In this document: positions 16,843-24,885 of the stretch, piece by piece
How positions within the stretch are numbered: position 1 is the stretch's first letter
How the letters are laid out: each line of letters opens with the position of its first letter
Assembly (NCBI GenBank): GCA_016793015.1
Contig: JAEUJD010000169.1
Location: forward strand, 1 to 56,164
Source: Phycisphaerales bacterium
GTDB lineage: Bacteria > Planctomycetota > Phycisphaerae > Phycisphaerales > UBA1924
Direction: 5' to 3'
Length of the DNA stretch: 56,164 nt
The notes under the pieces: generated by a model
Told to the model about the DNA's origin: nothing
The model's input: only the letters and a program-made list of their open reading frames with translations
The model's database searches: none
Made by a program: the position numbers and the translations under genes

Positions 16843-18585
16843 TCAGGCGTTTGGCTTTGCGGCTTGTTTGGGGGCGCCCTGAGGAGCGGGAGCAGACTTG
16901 GTGCCTTCGGCGGTGATGCGGAGCACTTCTTCGACGCTGGTGACGCCGTCGATCGCCTTGCGGAGCGCCGCCTGCTGGATCGAGGGCAATCCGCCTTTGC
17001 GGAGTTCGGCCTTGAGACCGGCCCAGTTCTGAGCGCGGATCATCTCGCGTGCCGATTCGTCGATGTTGAACACCTCGAACGCGCCGTCACGCTGCAGATA
17101 GCCCGTTCCCTGACATACGGGGCACGTCTCGGGCTTGTTCTTCACAAGCACCTCGCCGCCCTTCTTGAAGAGCTGCTTCACCTTGTCCGGTGGCAACCCA
17201 AGTTTCTTCAGTACATCGGGTGAGGGCTGGTACGCCTGCTTGCAGTTGATGCAGAGTTTGCGGAGCAGCTTCTCGGACTGCACACCCTGGATCGTCTTGG
17301 CCGCGATCTCGGCATCGCCGATCAGCCGCACCCAGGCCTGGATCGCTCCCACTGCGCTGTCGGCATTGAGCGAGGCATAGACCCGGCATTTGTCCGGATC
17401 GGCCTTGCTGATCTCTTTGGCCGTCTGCGGATCGGGCACTTCCGCAACGCCCACGATGTCCGGATCGCGCCGCAGGATCGAGCGGACGAGCGTCGCAAAA
17501 TCAGGCCCTTCCGACATCGAATCCCATTTGTTCTGGCGGATGCCTTCGAGCGCATCCTCGATTTCCATCTCCACCGTCTGCACGTTGTTGGTATACGCGT
17601 CGTGCATCTTCATGACGGTGTACAACGCCGTGGTGCGTCCGCCTTCGGGCATGGCGCTGATGAGGACGGTGCCGCCGCGGGACGTCGACCAGCCACGGAC
17701 GACCTCGATCTGTTCGGGGGTCCAACCGATCTGTTCGGGCGTCTTGCGCACCTGCGTCTCGGGATCGATGAGCACGGTGAGTTTCTGTCCGGACTGCCCG
17801 CCGGAAGTCTCGATGTGCAGCTTGTTCTTCGATGCGCCACGCTCCACGGTGAGATCCGCCGCCTGCTTCTTGCGGCGATCGGCAACGTCCATCTTGGCCG
17901 CAGCTTTCCAGAAATCGATGAGCTTGACGCCGGACGCCGCGGGCATCGTCTCGCCGGGGGTCTTGACGCCATCGACATTGAAAAGGATGTGGTACGCGTC
18001 CTTGGCGCTCGGCGCGATCTCGATGCGGGCCGAGCGGATATCGAGCGCCTTGATGAGCATGTTCTCGGCAGCGAGGCGGATCTCGAATTCCGGCGAGTCG
18101 CCGGCGGGGGCATCGACGGCCGACTTGTCGATGCGGCGGAAGGTGAGCACCGAAGTGCCGGCCTTGCCCTTGACCTTCTTCTTGCCTTTGCCCTCGGCGA
18201 TACTCGCGATCTTGGAGAAATCGAATGAGACCTTGCCGCCCTCGGGAACGCGCTCGTCGCGGTTTGCGACAACCACGTACGCGACGACGCTGCTCGAGAG
18301 AATCGCGCAGAACACAAAGAAGCTCACAATCCAGGTGAGCGAGCCGCCCTCGCCCAGCGACGGCATGAACATCACCGCGAGAAGCGCGAGCAGGGCGGCG
18401 CCGCAGTGGATGTAGTTCCACATCTCGCGTTCGAGGTAGAAGCGAGCGGCGTGCTTGTCGCAGACGGTCGAAACCGCCCACGCCCAGGCCAGCAGCGGGA
18501 ACAGGAACAGAACCGGCTTCCACCAACTGACAAGAGTCAGTGCGTCAGCGAGAGTTAGAGTCAAGGCGTGCGTCTCAAAGCCCAT
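16843..18585 (-). CDS. Membrane-anchored GspE/PilB-like protein with degenerate nucleotide site
   Basis: This is a 580-residue protein. Two or three hydrophobic helices (residues ~18-42, 60-76, 84-106) precede a type II/IV secretion ATPase-like body. Family landmarks can be aligned. LISAMPEGGRTTALYT (residues 308-323) lies where GPTGSGKTT is expected, with Arg317 for the invariant Lys. DPDIVGVAEVPDPQT (375-388) lies at Walker B and retains Glu382. ASLNADS lies where the His-box STLHTND is expected. The four zinc Cys (CINC at 445; CPVC at 488) and the following GTGYLQRDGAFEVF are well kept. ATP hydrolysis is therefore doubtful, and a structural or regulatory partner of an active motor such as the neighbouring PilT is plausible. 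GGAGG precedes the ATG. Confidence 0.75.
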   Translation of the reverse strand: MGFETHALTLTLADALTLVSWWKPVLFLFPLLAWAWAVSTVCDKHAARFYLEREMWNYIHCGAALLALLAVMFMPSLGEGGSLTWIVSFFVFCAILSSSVVAYVVVANRDERVPEGGKVSFDFSKIASIAEGKGKKKVKGKAGTSVLTFRRIDKSAVDAPAGDSPEFEIRLAAENMLIKALDIRSARIEIAPSAKDAYHILFNVDGVKTPGETMPAASGVKLIDFWKAAAKMDVADRRKKQAADLTVERGASKNKLHIETSGGQSGQKLTVLIDPETQVRKTPEQIGWTPEQIEVVRGWSTSRGGTVLISAMPEGGRTTALYTVMKMHDAYTNNVQTVEMEIEDALEGIRQNKWDSMSEGPDFATLVRSILRRDPDIVGVAEVPDPQTAKEISKADPDKCRVYASLNADSAVGAIQAWVRLIGDAEIAAKTIQGVQSEKLLRKLCINCKQAYQPSPDVLKKLGLPPDKVKQLFKKGGEVLVKNKPETCPVCQGTGYLQRDGAFEVFNIDESAREMIRAQNWAGLKAELRKGGLPSIQQAALRKAIDGVTSVEEVLRITAEGTKSAPAPQGAPKQAAKPNA

Positions 18586-18591
18586 GCAGGC

Positions 18592-18651
18592 CTCCGTCCG
18601 GCGGAGCTCCGCCGGAATGCCGAAATGAAACCACCGATCGTGAGGGATCGG
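18592..18651 (-). repeat. Palindromes in the leader of the gspE-like gene
   Basis: A perfect 20-bp palindrome (TCCGGCGGAG, 18597-18606, and CTCCGCCGGA, 18607-18616) abuts the GGAGG ribosome binding site (18592-18596, minus strand). A CCGATC-GTGAGG-GATCGG hairpin (18634-18651) lies just upstream of it. The rest of 18586-18730 shows no gene. Confidence 0.7.
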
Positions 18652-18730
18652 CGGAAGGGAGAGAAGGATAACACGCGCCGGGAGGAATTGCCGGTGCCAA
18701 CCCTGGATCGGGTACCCGAATCCGCCCCGA

Positions 18731-19888
18731 TCACTTGAGCTTCTTGAGCATCATGTTGAGCTCGTCGACGTTCGGGCTGTTCTCCTGGGCGACGCGCAGG
18801 TGGATGTACTCCTGCTCGACCAGTTTGACCAGCGACCGGTTGAAATCGACCATGCCCTGCTGCTCGGCCTCGACCGCCTTGATGTACTCCCGGAGTTCGC
18901 CCTCGCGTGCCTCCAGGATGAACTTGCGGACCACGCCGTTGTTGATGAGAATTTCCAGCGCCGGAATGCGCGGAATCTCGGGGTGCAGGGTCGGGAGCAG
19001 CTTCTGGTAGACAAAGGCACGCATCTGGTACGCCAGGATGCGGCGGACCTGGTCCACCTCTTCCTGCTCGAACAGGCCGTAGATGCGGCTGAAGGTCTGC
19101 GTCGTGCTCGATGCGTGGATCGTTCCGAAGACCAAGTGCCCTGTTTCCGCCGCGTGCAGAGCCGCCTCGAACGTTTCCTGGTCGCGCATTTCTCCGACCA
19201 GCACGATGTCCGGGTTCTCACGCACCAGAGCGCGGAGGGCGATCTTGAAGTCCAGGCAGTCGAGACCGATCTCGCGCTGGTTGATCGTCGCTTTCTTATC
19301 CTCGAAGATGTACTCGATCGGGTCTTCGATCGTCACGATGTGCACGCTCTTGCGCTCGTTGACGTAGTCGAGCATCGAGGCGATGGTGGTGGACTTGCCC
19401 GAGCCGGTGACGCCGCAGAGCAGCACGATGCCCTGGGGCTGCATCGAGACGTCGGCCATGATCTGGGGCAGGTACAGGTCCTCGAACTTGCGGATCTTGC
19501 TCGTGATCAGGCGCGCCGCGACCGAGAGCTTTCCCCGGGCCTGGAAGAGGTTCACGCGGAAGCGATTTTTGGCGTCGTAGTCGTAGGCGAAATCGACCGA
19601 GCCGAACTTGTGCAGGTCGGCCATCTGCTCATCATCGAGGATGTGCTTGGCGATGTTGTGGAACTCTTCGCGGCTCACCGGCTCGCAGTCGAGCGGCTTG
19701 AGCGCGCCGCGCAGGCGGAGCTTGGGAATCTGATCCGACTTCATGATGAGGTCGGAAGCCTCAAGCTTGATCGCGGCCTGCAGGAATTTGCCGAATCGCG
19801 TCGCGTGCGGATCGTGCTTCTGATCGGGCATCGATGCGATGTGACCGGTTGGTGAAGAGTCGGTCACGGAGTCGGTGGAAAGAGTCAT
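18731..19888 (-). CDS. pilT: Type IV pilus retraction ATPase PilT
   Basis: This 385-residue motor disassembles pilin for twitching. An N-terminal PAS-like domain (LQAAIKLEASDLIMK; PKLRLRGALKPL) precedes the ATPase core. Walker A GVTGSGKST is at residues 159-167, the Asp box TIEDPIEYIF at ~187, Walker B NPDIVLVGEMRD with the catalytic Glu near 233, and the His box FGTIHASS near 258. All catalytic residues are present, unlike in the next gene. I start at the ATG at 19888 because the longer frame upstream only encodes repetitive palindromic DNA; an ATG at 19831 is an alternative. The pilin and pilB genes are not in the window. Confidence 0.93.
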   Translation of the reverse strand: MTLSTDSVTDSSPTGHIASMPDQKHDPHATRFGKFLQAAIKLEASDLIMKSDQIPKLRLRGALKPLDCEPVSREEFHNIAKHILDDEQMADLHKFGSVDFAYDYDAKNRFRVNLFQARGKLSVAARLITSKIRKFEDLYLPQIMADVSMQPQGIVLLCGVTGSGKSTTIASMLDYVNERKSVHIVTIEDPIEYIFEDKKATINQREIGLDCLDFKIALRALVRENPDIVLVGEMRDQETFEAALHAAETGHLVFGTIHASSTTQTFSRIYGLFEQEEVDQVRRILAYQMRAFVYQKLLPTLHPEIPRIPALEILINNGVVRKFILEAREGELREYIKAVEAEQQGMVDFNRSLVKLVEQEYIHLRVAQENSPNVDELNMMLKKLK

Positions 19889-20236
19889 GGGCGAAGGGCT
19901 CCCCGGTGAAGCGGCGCCGTGCGGAAGGTGAGACCCGGTGTCTCCCGTAAGGCGTGAGCCTTCTTCCCTTCCGGGGCTGCGAGAGCCTTCTTCCCGACCG
20001 GGAACAGTGGACCCGCGAGCCGCCGACGCGTGCGAAGTTGAACCGCTCAAAGAATACCTCCATCGCCCGCCCACGAGAAGGCGCGGGACGACTGAAACAC
20101 ACTGAATTCGAGAGACTCTCCCCATCCCCGCGAACGACTTCGATTCGCCCCGCGCCCGCGCGGTGTTGCAAAAAGCACCGAATCCGCCAAAATCGCCGGC
20201 GGACCTCAGAAAGGTGCGGGCGTCTGTTTGGGTGCG
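19889..20236 (-). other. pilT leader with clustered hairpins and a 13-bp direct repeat
   Basis: No gene is seen. Three short hairpins stand in a row: GAGAC-CCGGT-GTCTC (19930-19944), AAGGC-GTGA-GCCTT (19949-19962) and TTCCC-GACC-GGGAA (19991-20004). GAGCCTTCTTCCC occurs twice (19956-19968 and 19983-19995). Further upstream a TCCGCC...GGCGGA inverted repeat lies around 20184-20204. A TATTCT (minus strand, 20051-20056) could be a -10, but no -35 accompanies it. Confidence 0.55.
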
Positions 20237-20268
20237 AAAAAAAACGCCCCGGAGTTCCTCCGGGGCGT
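20237..20268 (-). terminator. Intrinsic terminator of the sigma factor gene
   Basis: On the minus strand a perfect 11-bp stem (20244-20254 with 20258-20268; arms ACGCCCCGGAG and CTCCGGGGCGT) with a TTC/GAA loop runs straight into a run of eight T's. It stands about 40 nt behind the sigma gene stop. Confidence 0.93.
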
Positions 20269-20307
20269 GCGAAAATCCTGTTCAAATCGCGGGAAAAAAC
20301 CCCGCGA

Positions 20308-21531
20308 TCAGTTCTGTGAACCCTGCATCAGGGCGTACTTCAGTTCCGCCGCCTGCAGCGAGAGCGGAGTGACGCTCACGCCTTCGGCACCGGATGCCGC
20401 GGGCTGCTCGCCGTCGAGCGGGGGCAGTTCGGTCGGCTTCATGCCAAGGAAGTTGATCTCGAGCTGACGCTTGATCTTCTCCATGGCCTTGTTCTGGATC
20501 TGACGCACGCGTTCCTTCGTGACGCCGATGATCTGGCCAACCTGTTCAAGGGTCATTGGCTTTTCGTCGTCGGTCTTGTGCTCAAGGCCGAAACGATGCT
20601 CGATCACCGTGCGCTCCACGTCGGTCAGTTCTGCGCGGTTCTCCATGACAATCCGCTTGACCTCTTCCGCGGCATCCTTCTCAAACGTGAACCGCTTGGT
20701 CTCGAGGAAGTTGGACTTCTCGAGCTTCGGATCAAAGTCGGTCGGGAAGCGCTGGCGGTACTTGCTCAGCTTCATGCCCTGGCGGCTGAACGCCTTCAGG
20801 ATGGCGCGGCAGGCGTACGTGCTGAACTTGTAGCCACGGCCCGCGTCGAACTTGTCGACAGCGCGGAGCAGAGCCATGTTGCCCTCGCTGACAAGATCAG
20901 CAAAGTCGACTTCGCTCATGCGCGTGCGCTTTGCCATCGCCAGAACCAGCGCGAGGTTGGTCTCCGCGATCTGCTCGCGGATGCGCTCGCTCTTGCGGTG
21001 CCAGCGGAGAATCTCGTCGGCCTGCTCGGGGCTGGGAAGACGCGAAGCGCGGGTCCACACGTCCTGCTGCAGCTTCCACACGCGGTAACGCGCGTAGTTG
21101 AACTGATGGAAGAGCACTCGCTCTTCCGCACCGGTGAGAATGACCTGCTGCGCGCTCTTAACAGTGCGCGTACGCGACGTGCTGGACAGATCGTCCATCA
21201 CGGGGTGGTACCAAGTCGTGTCGGGCTTCTGAATGTCAGGAGCCTCGTCGTAGATCTTGCCGAACGCGCCCTCTTCGTAGAAGACGGGGCTATCGATAAA
21301 ATCCTGCTCGACCGAGAGGATCGTCGCGAGCAGCCGCTCGTCTTCGGTGCTGAGGCGCTTGCGCACCACCGCCTTGCTCGCGGGCTTCGAGAGCGCATCC
21401 ATCGCCTTCGCGGGGCGCTTACCCGGCTTGGGGGCTTCGGGCGCCGTCGCGGCAACCGAAACTCCCGCACGGTTGCGTCGCCGGACCTGCTCCAGCGGGC
21501 CGACGCTTCGTTTTTCACCAAGCTGCTTCAT
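20308..21531 (-). CDS. Sigma-70 family RNA polymerase sigma factor
   Basis: This 407-residue protein has region 2 at residues ~188-250 (IAETNLALVLAMAKR, LVSEGNMALLRAVDKFDAGRG, then YKFSTYACRAIL) and region 4 at ~300-358 (LTDVERTVIEHRFGL, TLEQVGQIIGVTKERVRQI). The ~47 residues between them do not look like a complete region 3. The first ~185 residues lack the usual region 1.2 pattern and include a Trp/Tyr-rich stretch. This fits a lineage-specific primary-like sigma rather than an ECF sigma. The ATG at 21531 follows AGAAGG. A 46-residue tail follows region 4. A strong terminator lies downstream. Confidence 0.88.
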   Translation of the reverse strand: MKQLGEKRSVGPLEQVRRRNRAGVSVAATAPEAPKPGKRPAKAMDALSKPASKAVVRKRLSTEDERLLATILSVEQDFIDSPVFYEEGAFGKIYDEAPDIQKPDTTWYHPVMDDLSSTSRTRTVKSAQQVILTGAEERVLFHQFNYARYRVWKLQQDVWTRASRLPSPEQADEILRWHRKSERIREQIAETNLALVLAMAKRTRMSEVDFADLVSEGNMALLRAVDKFDAGRGYKFSTYACRAILKAFSRQGMKLSKYRQRFPTDFDPKLEKSNFLETKRFTFEKDAAEEVKRIVMENRAELTDVERTVIEHRFGLEHKTDDEKPMTLEQVGQIIGVTKERVRQIQNKAMEKIKRQLEINFLGMKPTELPPLDGEQPAASGAEGVSVTPLSLQAAELKYALMQGSQN

Positions 21532-22059
21532 GGCAACCTTCTTCCTAACCCACGGACGCCCGTGGGCCGTCCTTACTTTCACTCCGGGCGTCTGCCCCCG
21601 GCTCGCAACCATCCCGACGCAAACCCCTCCAAAACCGCAAGGTCACCTGACCTTCCGATTCCACTTCAGCCCCCCGAGTTTCTGCGTTTCCGCAGGTTCT
21701 CGGAAGACACCGAACATTGACGTTCCCCACGAGGGTCGCATCAGTGCCCTGTATACGTTTCCAAAGCCTCCAAAGTTCCTCTTTCGAGAAGCCCGGGCAC
21801 CATCAAAACCGCTCGACACACACACCCTTGCGAGCACACGCTCGCCAGAGCACTGCTTTCAACTTCACGCCTGATAAAAACGCCCCGAACGCAGCCGCCC
21901 CGCCCACTGCACGCACACTTTCGGTCAAGGCCCATCCGGCCCCACGAATCACCGGCGAGATCCTCCGCCAGTCCCGACACGCTCTCGCATCAGGAACTCC
22001 CACTTTACCGGAAAGTCGGCCTCCTGCCAAGCGATACGACATGTTATCCACATGTAATC
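21532..22059. other. Long intergenic region between the sigma gene (-) and sodA (+)
   Basis: No gene is convincing here. On the sigma side, hairpins CCCACGG-ACGC-CCGTGGG (21549-21555/21560-21566) and CCGGG...CCCGG (21584-21601) stand next to the ribosome binding site. A perfect dyad AAGGTCA-CC-TGACCTT lies at 21639-21654. A TATACA on the minus strand (21750-21755) could be a -10, with twin TCCAAAG repeats (21760-21766 and 21769-21775) just upstream of it. On the sodA side the DNA becomes more AT-rich and carries the promoter and dyad listed separately. Confidence 0.5.
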
Positions 22060-22089
22060 TGAAATTAGGAAATCGTTCGGTATACAATC
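22040..22089 (+). promoter_or_regulatory. Candidate sodA promoter with upstream ACATGT dyad and DnaA box
   Basis: ACATGT-TATCC-ACATGT (22040-22056) is a 17-bp dyad, and inside it TTATCCACA (22045-22053) is the perfect consensus DnaA box. Immediately downstream CTGAAA (22060-22065) and TACAAT (22084-22089) are 18 bp apart and could serve as -35 and -10 for sodA. The start codon is about 70 nt further on. Confidence 0.5.
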
Positions 22090-22156
22090 GCGCGAAGTCG
22101 GCCGGTCGCATCGCAATTGCGCGGCCAAAACCTCCGCAATTCTCTGGAGTTTCATC

Positions 22157-22798
22157 ATGCCGTTCACACTCCCCGCTCTGCCCTATGAAAAGAACGCGCT
22201 CGAGCCCCACATCGATGCCGCCACGATGGAAATCCATCACGGCAAACACCACAAGGCCTACGTCGATAACGCCAACAAGGCGCTCGAAGGCACCAAGTTC
22301 GCCGACATGGACCCGATCACCGTCATCAAGTCGCTCGCCGACCTCCCCGACGACAAGCGTGGCCCGGTCCGCAACAACGCCGGCGGCCACGTCAATCACT
22401 CGATGTTCTGGCAGATCATGGCCGCGCCCGGCAATGGCGGCGGAGGCGAACCGACCGGCCCGCTCGCCGCGGCGATCAACGCCTCGTTCGGCTCGTTCGC
22501 GGCATTCAAGGAGAAATTCCAGGACGCGGGCGCAAAGCGCTTCGGCTCCGGCTGGGCTTGGCTCTGCGTGATGCCGGGCGGCAAAGTCGAGATCTGCTCA
22601 ACTCCGAATCAAGACAACCCGCTCATGGGCAAGGCCATCGCGGGCTGCGACGGCACGCCGATCCTCGGTCTCGATGTCTGGGAGCACGCGTACTACCTGA
22701 AGTACCAGAACAAGCGCCCGGATTACATGGCGGCTTGGTGGAACGTGGTGAACTGGGCGAAGGTGTCCGAGAATTTCTCAAATGCCGGCGGCAAGTAA
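22157..22798 (+). CDS. sodA: Superoxide dismutase, Mn-type of the Fe/Mn family
   Basis: This 213-residue cytoplasmic enzyme converts superoxide to H2O2 and O2. The four metal ligands are visible: His27 (MEIHHGKHH), His81 ([10 protein letters not shown]), Asp173 and His177 ([10 protein letters not shown]). The outer-sphere Gln152 comes from the second domain ([10 protein letters not shown]), the arrangement of manganese SodA rather than iron SodB. Cambialistic use cannot be excluded. There is no signal peptide. TCTGGAGTTTCATC before the ATG supplies a ribosome binding site. Confidence 0.96.
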   Translation: MPFTLPALPYEKNALEPHIDAATMEIHHGKHHKAYVDNANKALEGTKFADMDPITVIKSLADLPDDKRGPVRNNAGGHVNHSMFWQIMAAPGNGGGGEPTGPLAAAINASFGSFAAFKEKFQDAGAKRFGSGWAWLCVMPGGKVEICSTPNQDNPLMGKAIAGCDGTPILGLDVWEHAYYLKYQNKRPDYMAAWWNVVNWAKVSENFSNAGGK

Positions 22799-22828
22799 GC
22801 CGCTCGCTCCCAATACGATCTTGTCGAG

Positions 22829-22857
22829 CGCGGCCGGGCGATCGTCGTCCGGCCGCG
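22829..22857 (+). terminator. GC-rich hairpin after sodA
   Basis: CGCGGCCGG (22829-22837) and CCGGCCGCG (22849-22857) form a perfect 9-bp stem with an 11-nt loop, 30 nt after the sodA stop. It lacks a T-run and ends 7 nt before the next ATG. It may act as a weak terminator or a translational barrier. Confidence 0.5.
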
Positions 22858-22864
22858 AATTCTC

Positions 22865-24328
22865 ATGAAGCGATTTCTCCTCACGGTCTTCCTCATGACA
22901 CCAATCCTCGCCGTTGCGTCGGTCCTGTACATTTTCGCTCTGGGTGTGAACAACCCGGACAAGCAGATTGCGCATGTGCCGCGGGTCGGCGCGGGGGCGG
23001 GTGCGACGGGCGGCGCGAACGCGATCGGCGAACTCTTTGCCGGGCACAAGGCGACCGGGGAGACACGCGAGGCCATCGCCGAGGCAAAGGCGAACGAGGC
23101 TGCCGAAGCGGACATGGTGAAGCCGGAGAGCCTCCCCCAGGGCTTCATCATCGTCGTCGATGATCCATCGAAGCTCGCGAGCCTGAGCAGCCCGATCTTC
23201 ATCGCCGGCAGCTTCAACGGCTGGTCGGCGGGCGATACCAAGTTCAAGCTGACCCCGCAGAGCGACATGCGCTGGCGCATCGAGTTTCCGCAGTGGAAGG
23301 GCGGCAGCGAGTTCAACTTCAAGTTCACGCGGGGGAGTTGGGAACTGGAAGAGCTGAAGGACGACCTGACCCCGCCGACGAATCGGGCGCTGCCCTTGAT
23401 TGATGCGAGCAAACTCGCACCGGGCGAGAAGCCGGTGCTCGAGTTCAAGGTCGCAAAGTGGGCGGATCAAAAGCCGGATTTCAAGAAGCCCGAAGATGCG
23501 AACGACGCGTACAGCCCGAAGACGATCACTGGCGATTACCGTCGCGTGCAGGTTGCGGGTGCGCCGTTCGGTCAGGCGAATGCGCAGCGCGAGCTGGTTG
23601 TTTGGCTGCCCCCCGGCTATGACGCCGGCGTGAAGGCGGGCAAGAAGTTCCCGGTGCTCTACCTCTTCGACGGGCAGAACCTTTTCCAGAAGCACTCGGG
23701 CGTGCCGGATGAATGGCGCGTCGATGAAACGGCGACGGAGTTGATCAAGGCGGGCAAGATCGAGCCGCTGGTGATCGTGGGGATTCCGAACGCGGGCGCG
23801 GGTCGCATGCGTGAGTACATGCCGGTGAAGGCTCTGCCGAATGTCGAGCCGGGCGCGAACGAGTTCATCGCGTGGCTTGCGGATGAAGTTGTGCCGCGGG
23901 TGCAGGGTTTGTTCGCGGTCGAGCGCGATCCTTCGCGCGTGGGCATCGGCGGCAGTTCACTCGGCGCGGTGATCGCGATCGAGGCGATCAATCAGCATCC
24001 GGAGATGTTCGGCCTCGCGCTGCTGGAAAGTCCGGCTCTTCGCGCGGGCAATCCGGAAGCGTGGAACACGTGGATGTCGCAGATCAAGCACTGGCCGAAG
24101 CGGGCTTTCGTCGGCGTTGGCACGCGCGAGATGGCGGACAAGCCGGCGACGGATGCCGGGAACGTGGCGTACACACAGGCCGCAGGTGCGCTCGAGAAAT
24201 TCATCAGCGCTCAGCAGGGAACCGGCGGCACGAAGCTGGTTGTGGAAGCGGATGCTGTGCACAACGAGAGTGCGTGGGCGAAGCGGATGCCGCAGGCGTT
24301 GGAGTTTTTGTTTCCGGCGAAGCGATAA
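22865..24328 (+). CDS. Secreted esterase (alpha/beta hydrolase, EsteraseD/Fes-like) with carbohydrate-binding-like domain
   Basis: This 487-residue protein starts with a signal/anchor helix (FLLTVFLMTPILAVASVLYI). A CBM20/48-like beta module at ~100-180 contains FIAGSFNGWSAGD and FNFKFTRGSWE. The hydrolase body begins near 235 with LVVWLPPGYDAG, then PVLYLFDGQNLF. The nucleophile elbow GIGGSSLGA near 362 carries the Ser, and a His in AVHNESAW near 470 is the likely catalytic base. The family includes ferulic acid, acyl-CoA and siderophore esterases. The substrate is unknown, but a glycan-linked ester would suit the accessory domain. Confidence 0.85.
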   Translation: MKRFLLTVFLMTPILAVASVLYIFALGVNNPDKQIAHVPRVGAGAGATGGANAIGELFAGHKATGETREAIAEAKANEAAEADMVKPESLPQGFIIVVDDPSKLASLSSPIFIAGSFNGWSAGDTKFKLTPQSDMRWRIEFPQWKGGSEFNFKFTRGSWELEELKDDLTPPTNRALPLIDASKLAPGEKPVLEFKVAKWADQKPDFKKPEDANDAYSPKTITGDYRRVQVAGAPFGQANAQRELVVWLPPGYDAGVKAGKKFPVLYLFDGQNLFQKHSGVPDEWRVDETATELIKAGKIEPLVIVGIPNAGAGRMREYMPVKALPNVEPGANEFIAWLADEVVPRVQGLFAVERDPSRVGIGGSSLGAVIAIEAINQHPEMFGLALLESPALRAGNPEAWNTWMSQIKHWPKRAFVGVGTREMADKPATDAGNVAYTQAAGALEKFISAQQGTGGTKLVVEADAVHNESAWAKRMPQALEFLFPAKR

Positions 24329-24360
24329 ACACGAAGCGATCGCGGCTTTTCGCGTCGGAT

Positions 24361-24885
24361 GTGATCGAACCGATCCGCAAGAATCCCGTATGGGTGTGCG
24401 TGCGAATTCCGTGGAGCAAAGTCCATCGGGCCTTCCCGGAGCTTGACCGCTTCGATGACGACAAGTGTCTTGAATTCATCCAACTCGCGTGCAGCAAGTT
24501 CTGGCGTTCACGGATGATCGTTGGGGTAATCGGACTAACGGTGTGCATCGCGACGTTCGTCGCCCTGTTGATCGGATTGAACACGCTGCTCGACGGAGTG
24601 TTCTATCGCACGGTTGCGGAGCGACTGCGATCTCCGTACTACCTGTGGCTCTGGGCGGGCGGCATCGCGGCCAGCGGCGCTTTTGTCGGCTTCAGCGGCC
24701 TCCTCATCCGCGATCGCTGGATCCGTTGGGCGGTTGCCTCTCAGATTGTGGCGGCGAGATGCCTGAACTGTGAGTACTCGCTGCTCGGCTTGACGCCGGA
24801 TGCAGGATTCGTGCTTTGTCCCGAGTGCGGTCAACAAGCCAATCTGCAGGAGCGCGGGATCACGGCCGAAGAACTGCTCGCGTAG
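24361..24885 (+). CDS. Small membrane protein with C-terminal zinc ribbon
   Basis: This 174-residue protein has two hydrophobic helices (MIVGVIGLTVCIATFVALLI near 50; LWAGGIAASGAFVGFSGLLI near 100) and then a zinc-ribbon motif, CLNCEYSLLGL...CPECGQQ, near 137-161. The CxxC-Y-x-L-x-GL...CPEC pattern is widespread in planctomycete membrane proteins. The GTG at 24361 is my best start, 32 nt behind the esterase stop; the frame is open further upstream and no strong ribosome binding site is visible. Function unknown. Confidence 0.7.
   Translation: MIEPIRKNPVWVCVRIPWSKVHRAFPELDRFDDDKCLEFIQLACSKFWRSRMIVGVIGLTVCIATFVALLIGLNTLLDGVFYRTVAERLRSPYYLWLWAGGIAASGAFVGFSGLLIRDRWIRWAVASQIVAARCLNCEYSLLGLTPDAGFVLCPECGQQANLQERGITAEELLA

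Noticed and set aside
19889..20125. 79-residue N-terminal extension of PilT
   Set aside because: It would encode tandem copies of PGREEGSR from palindromic repeat DNA and is not part of any PilT.
21717..22571. 284-codon plus frame across the sodA promoter
   Set aside because: It overlaps sodA in another frame, and its first part is intergenic DNA without codon bias.
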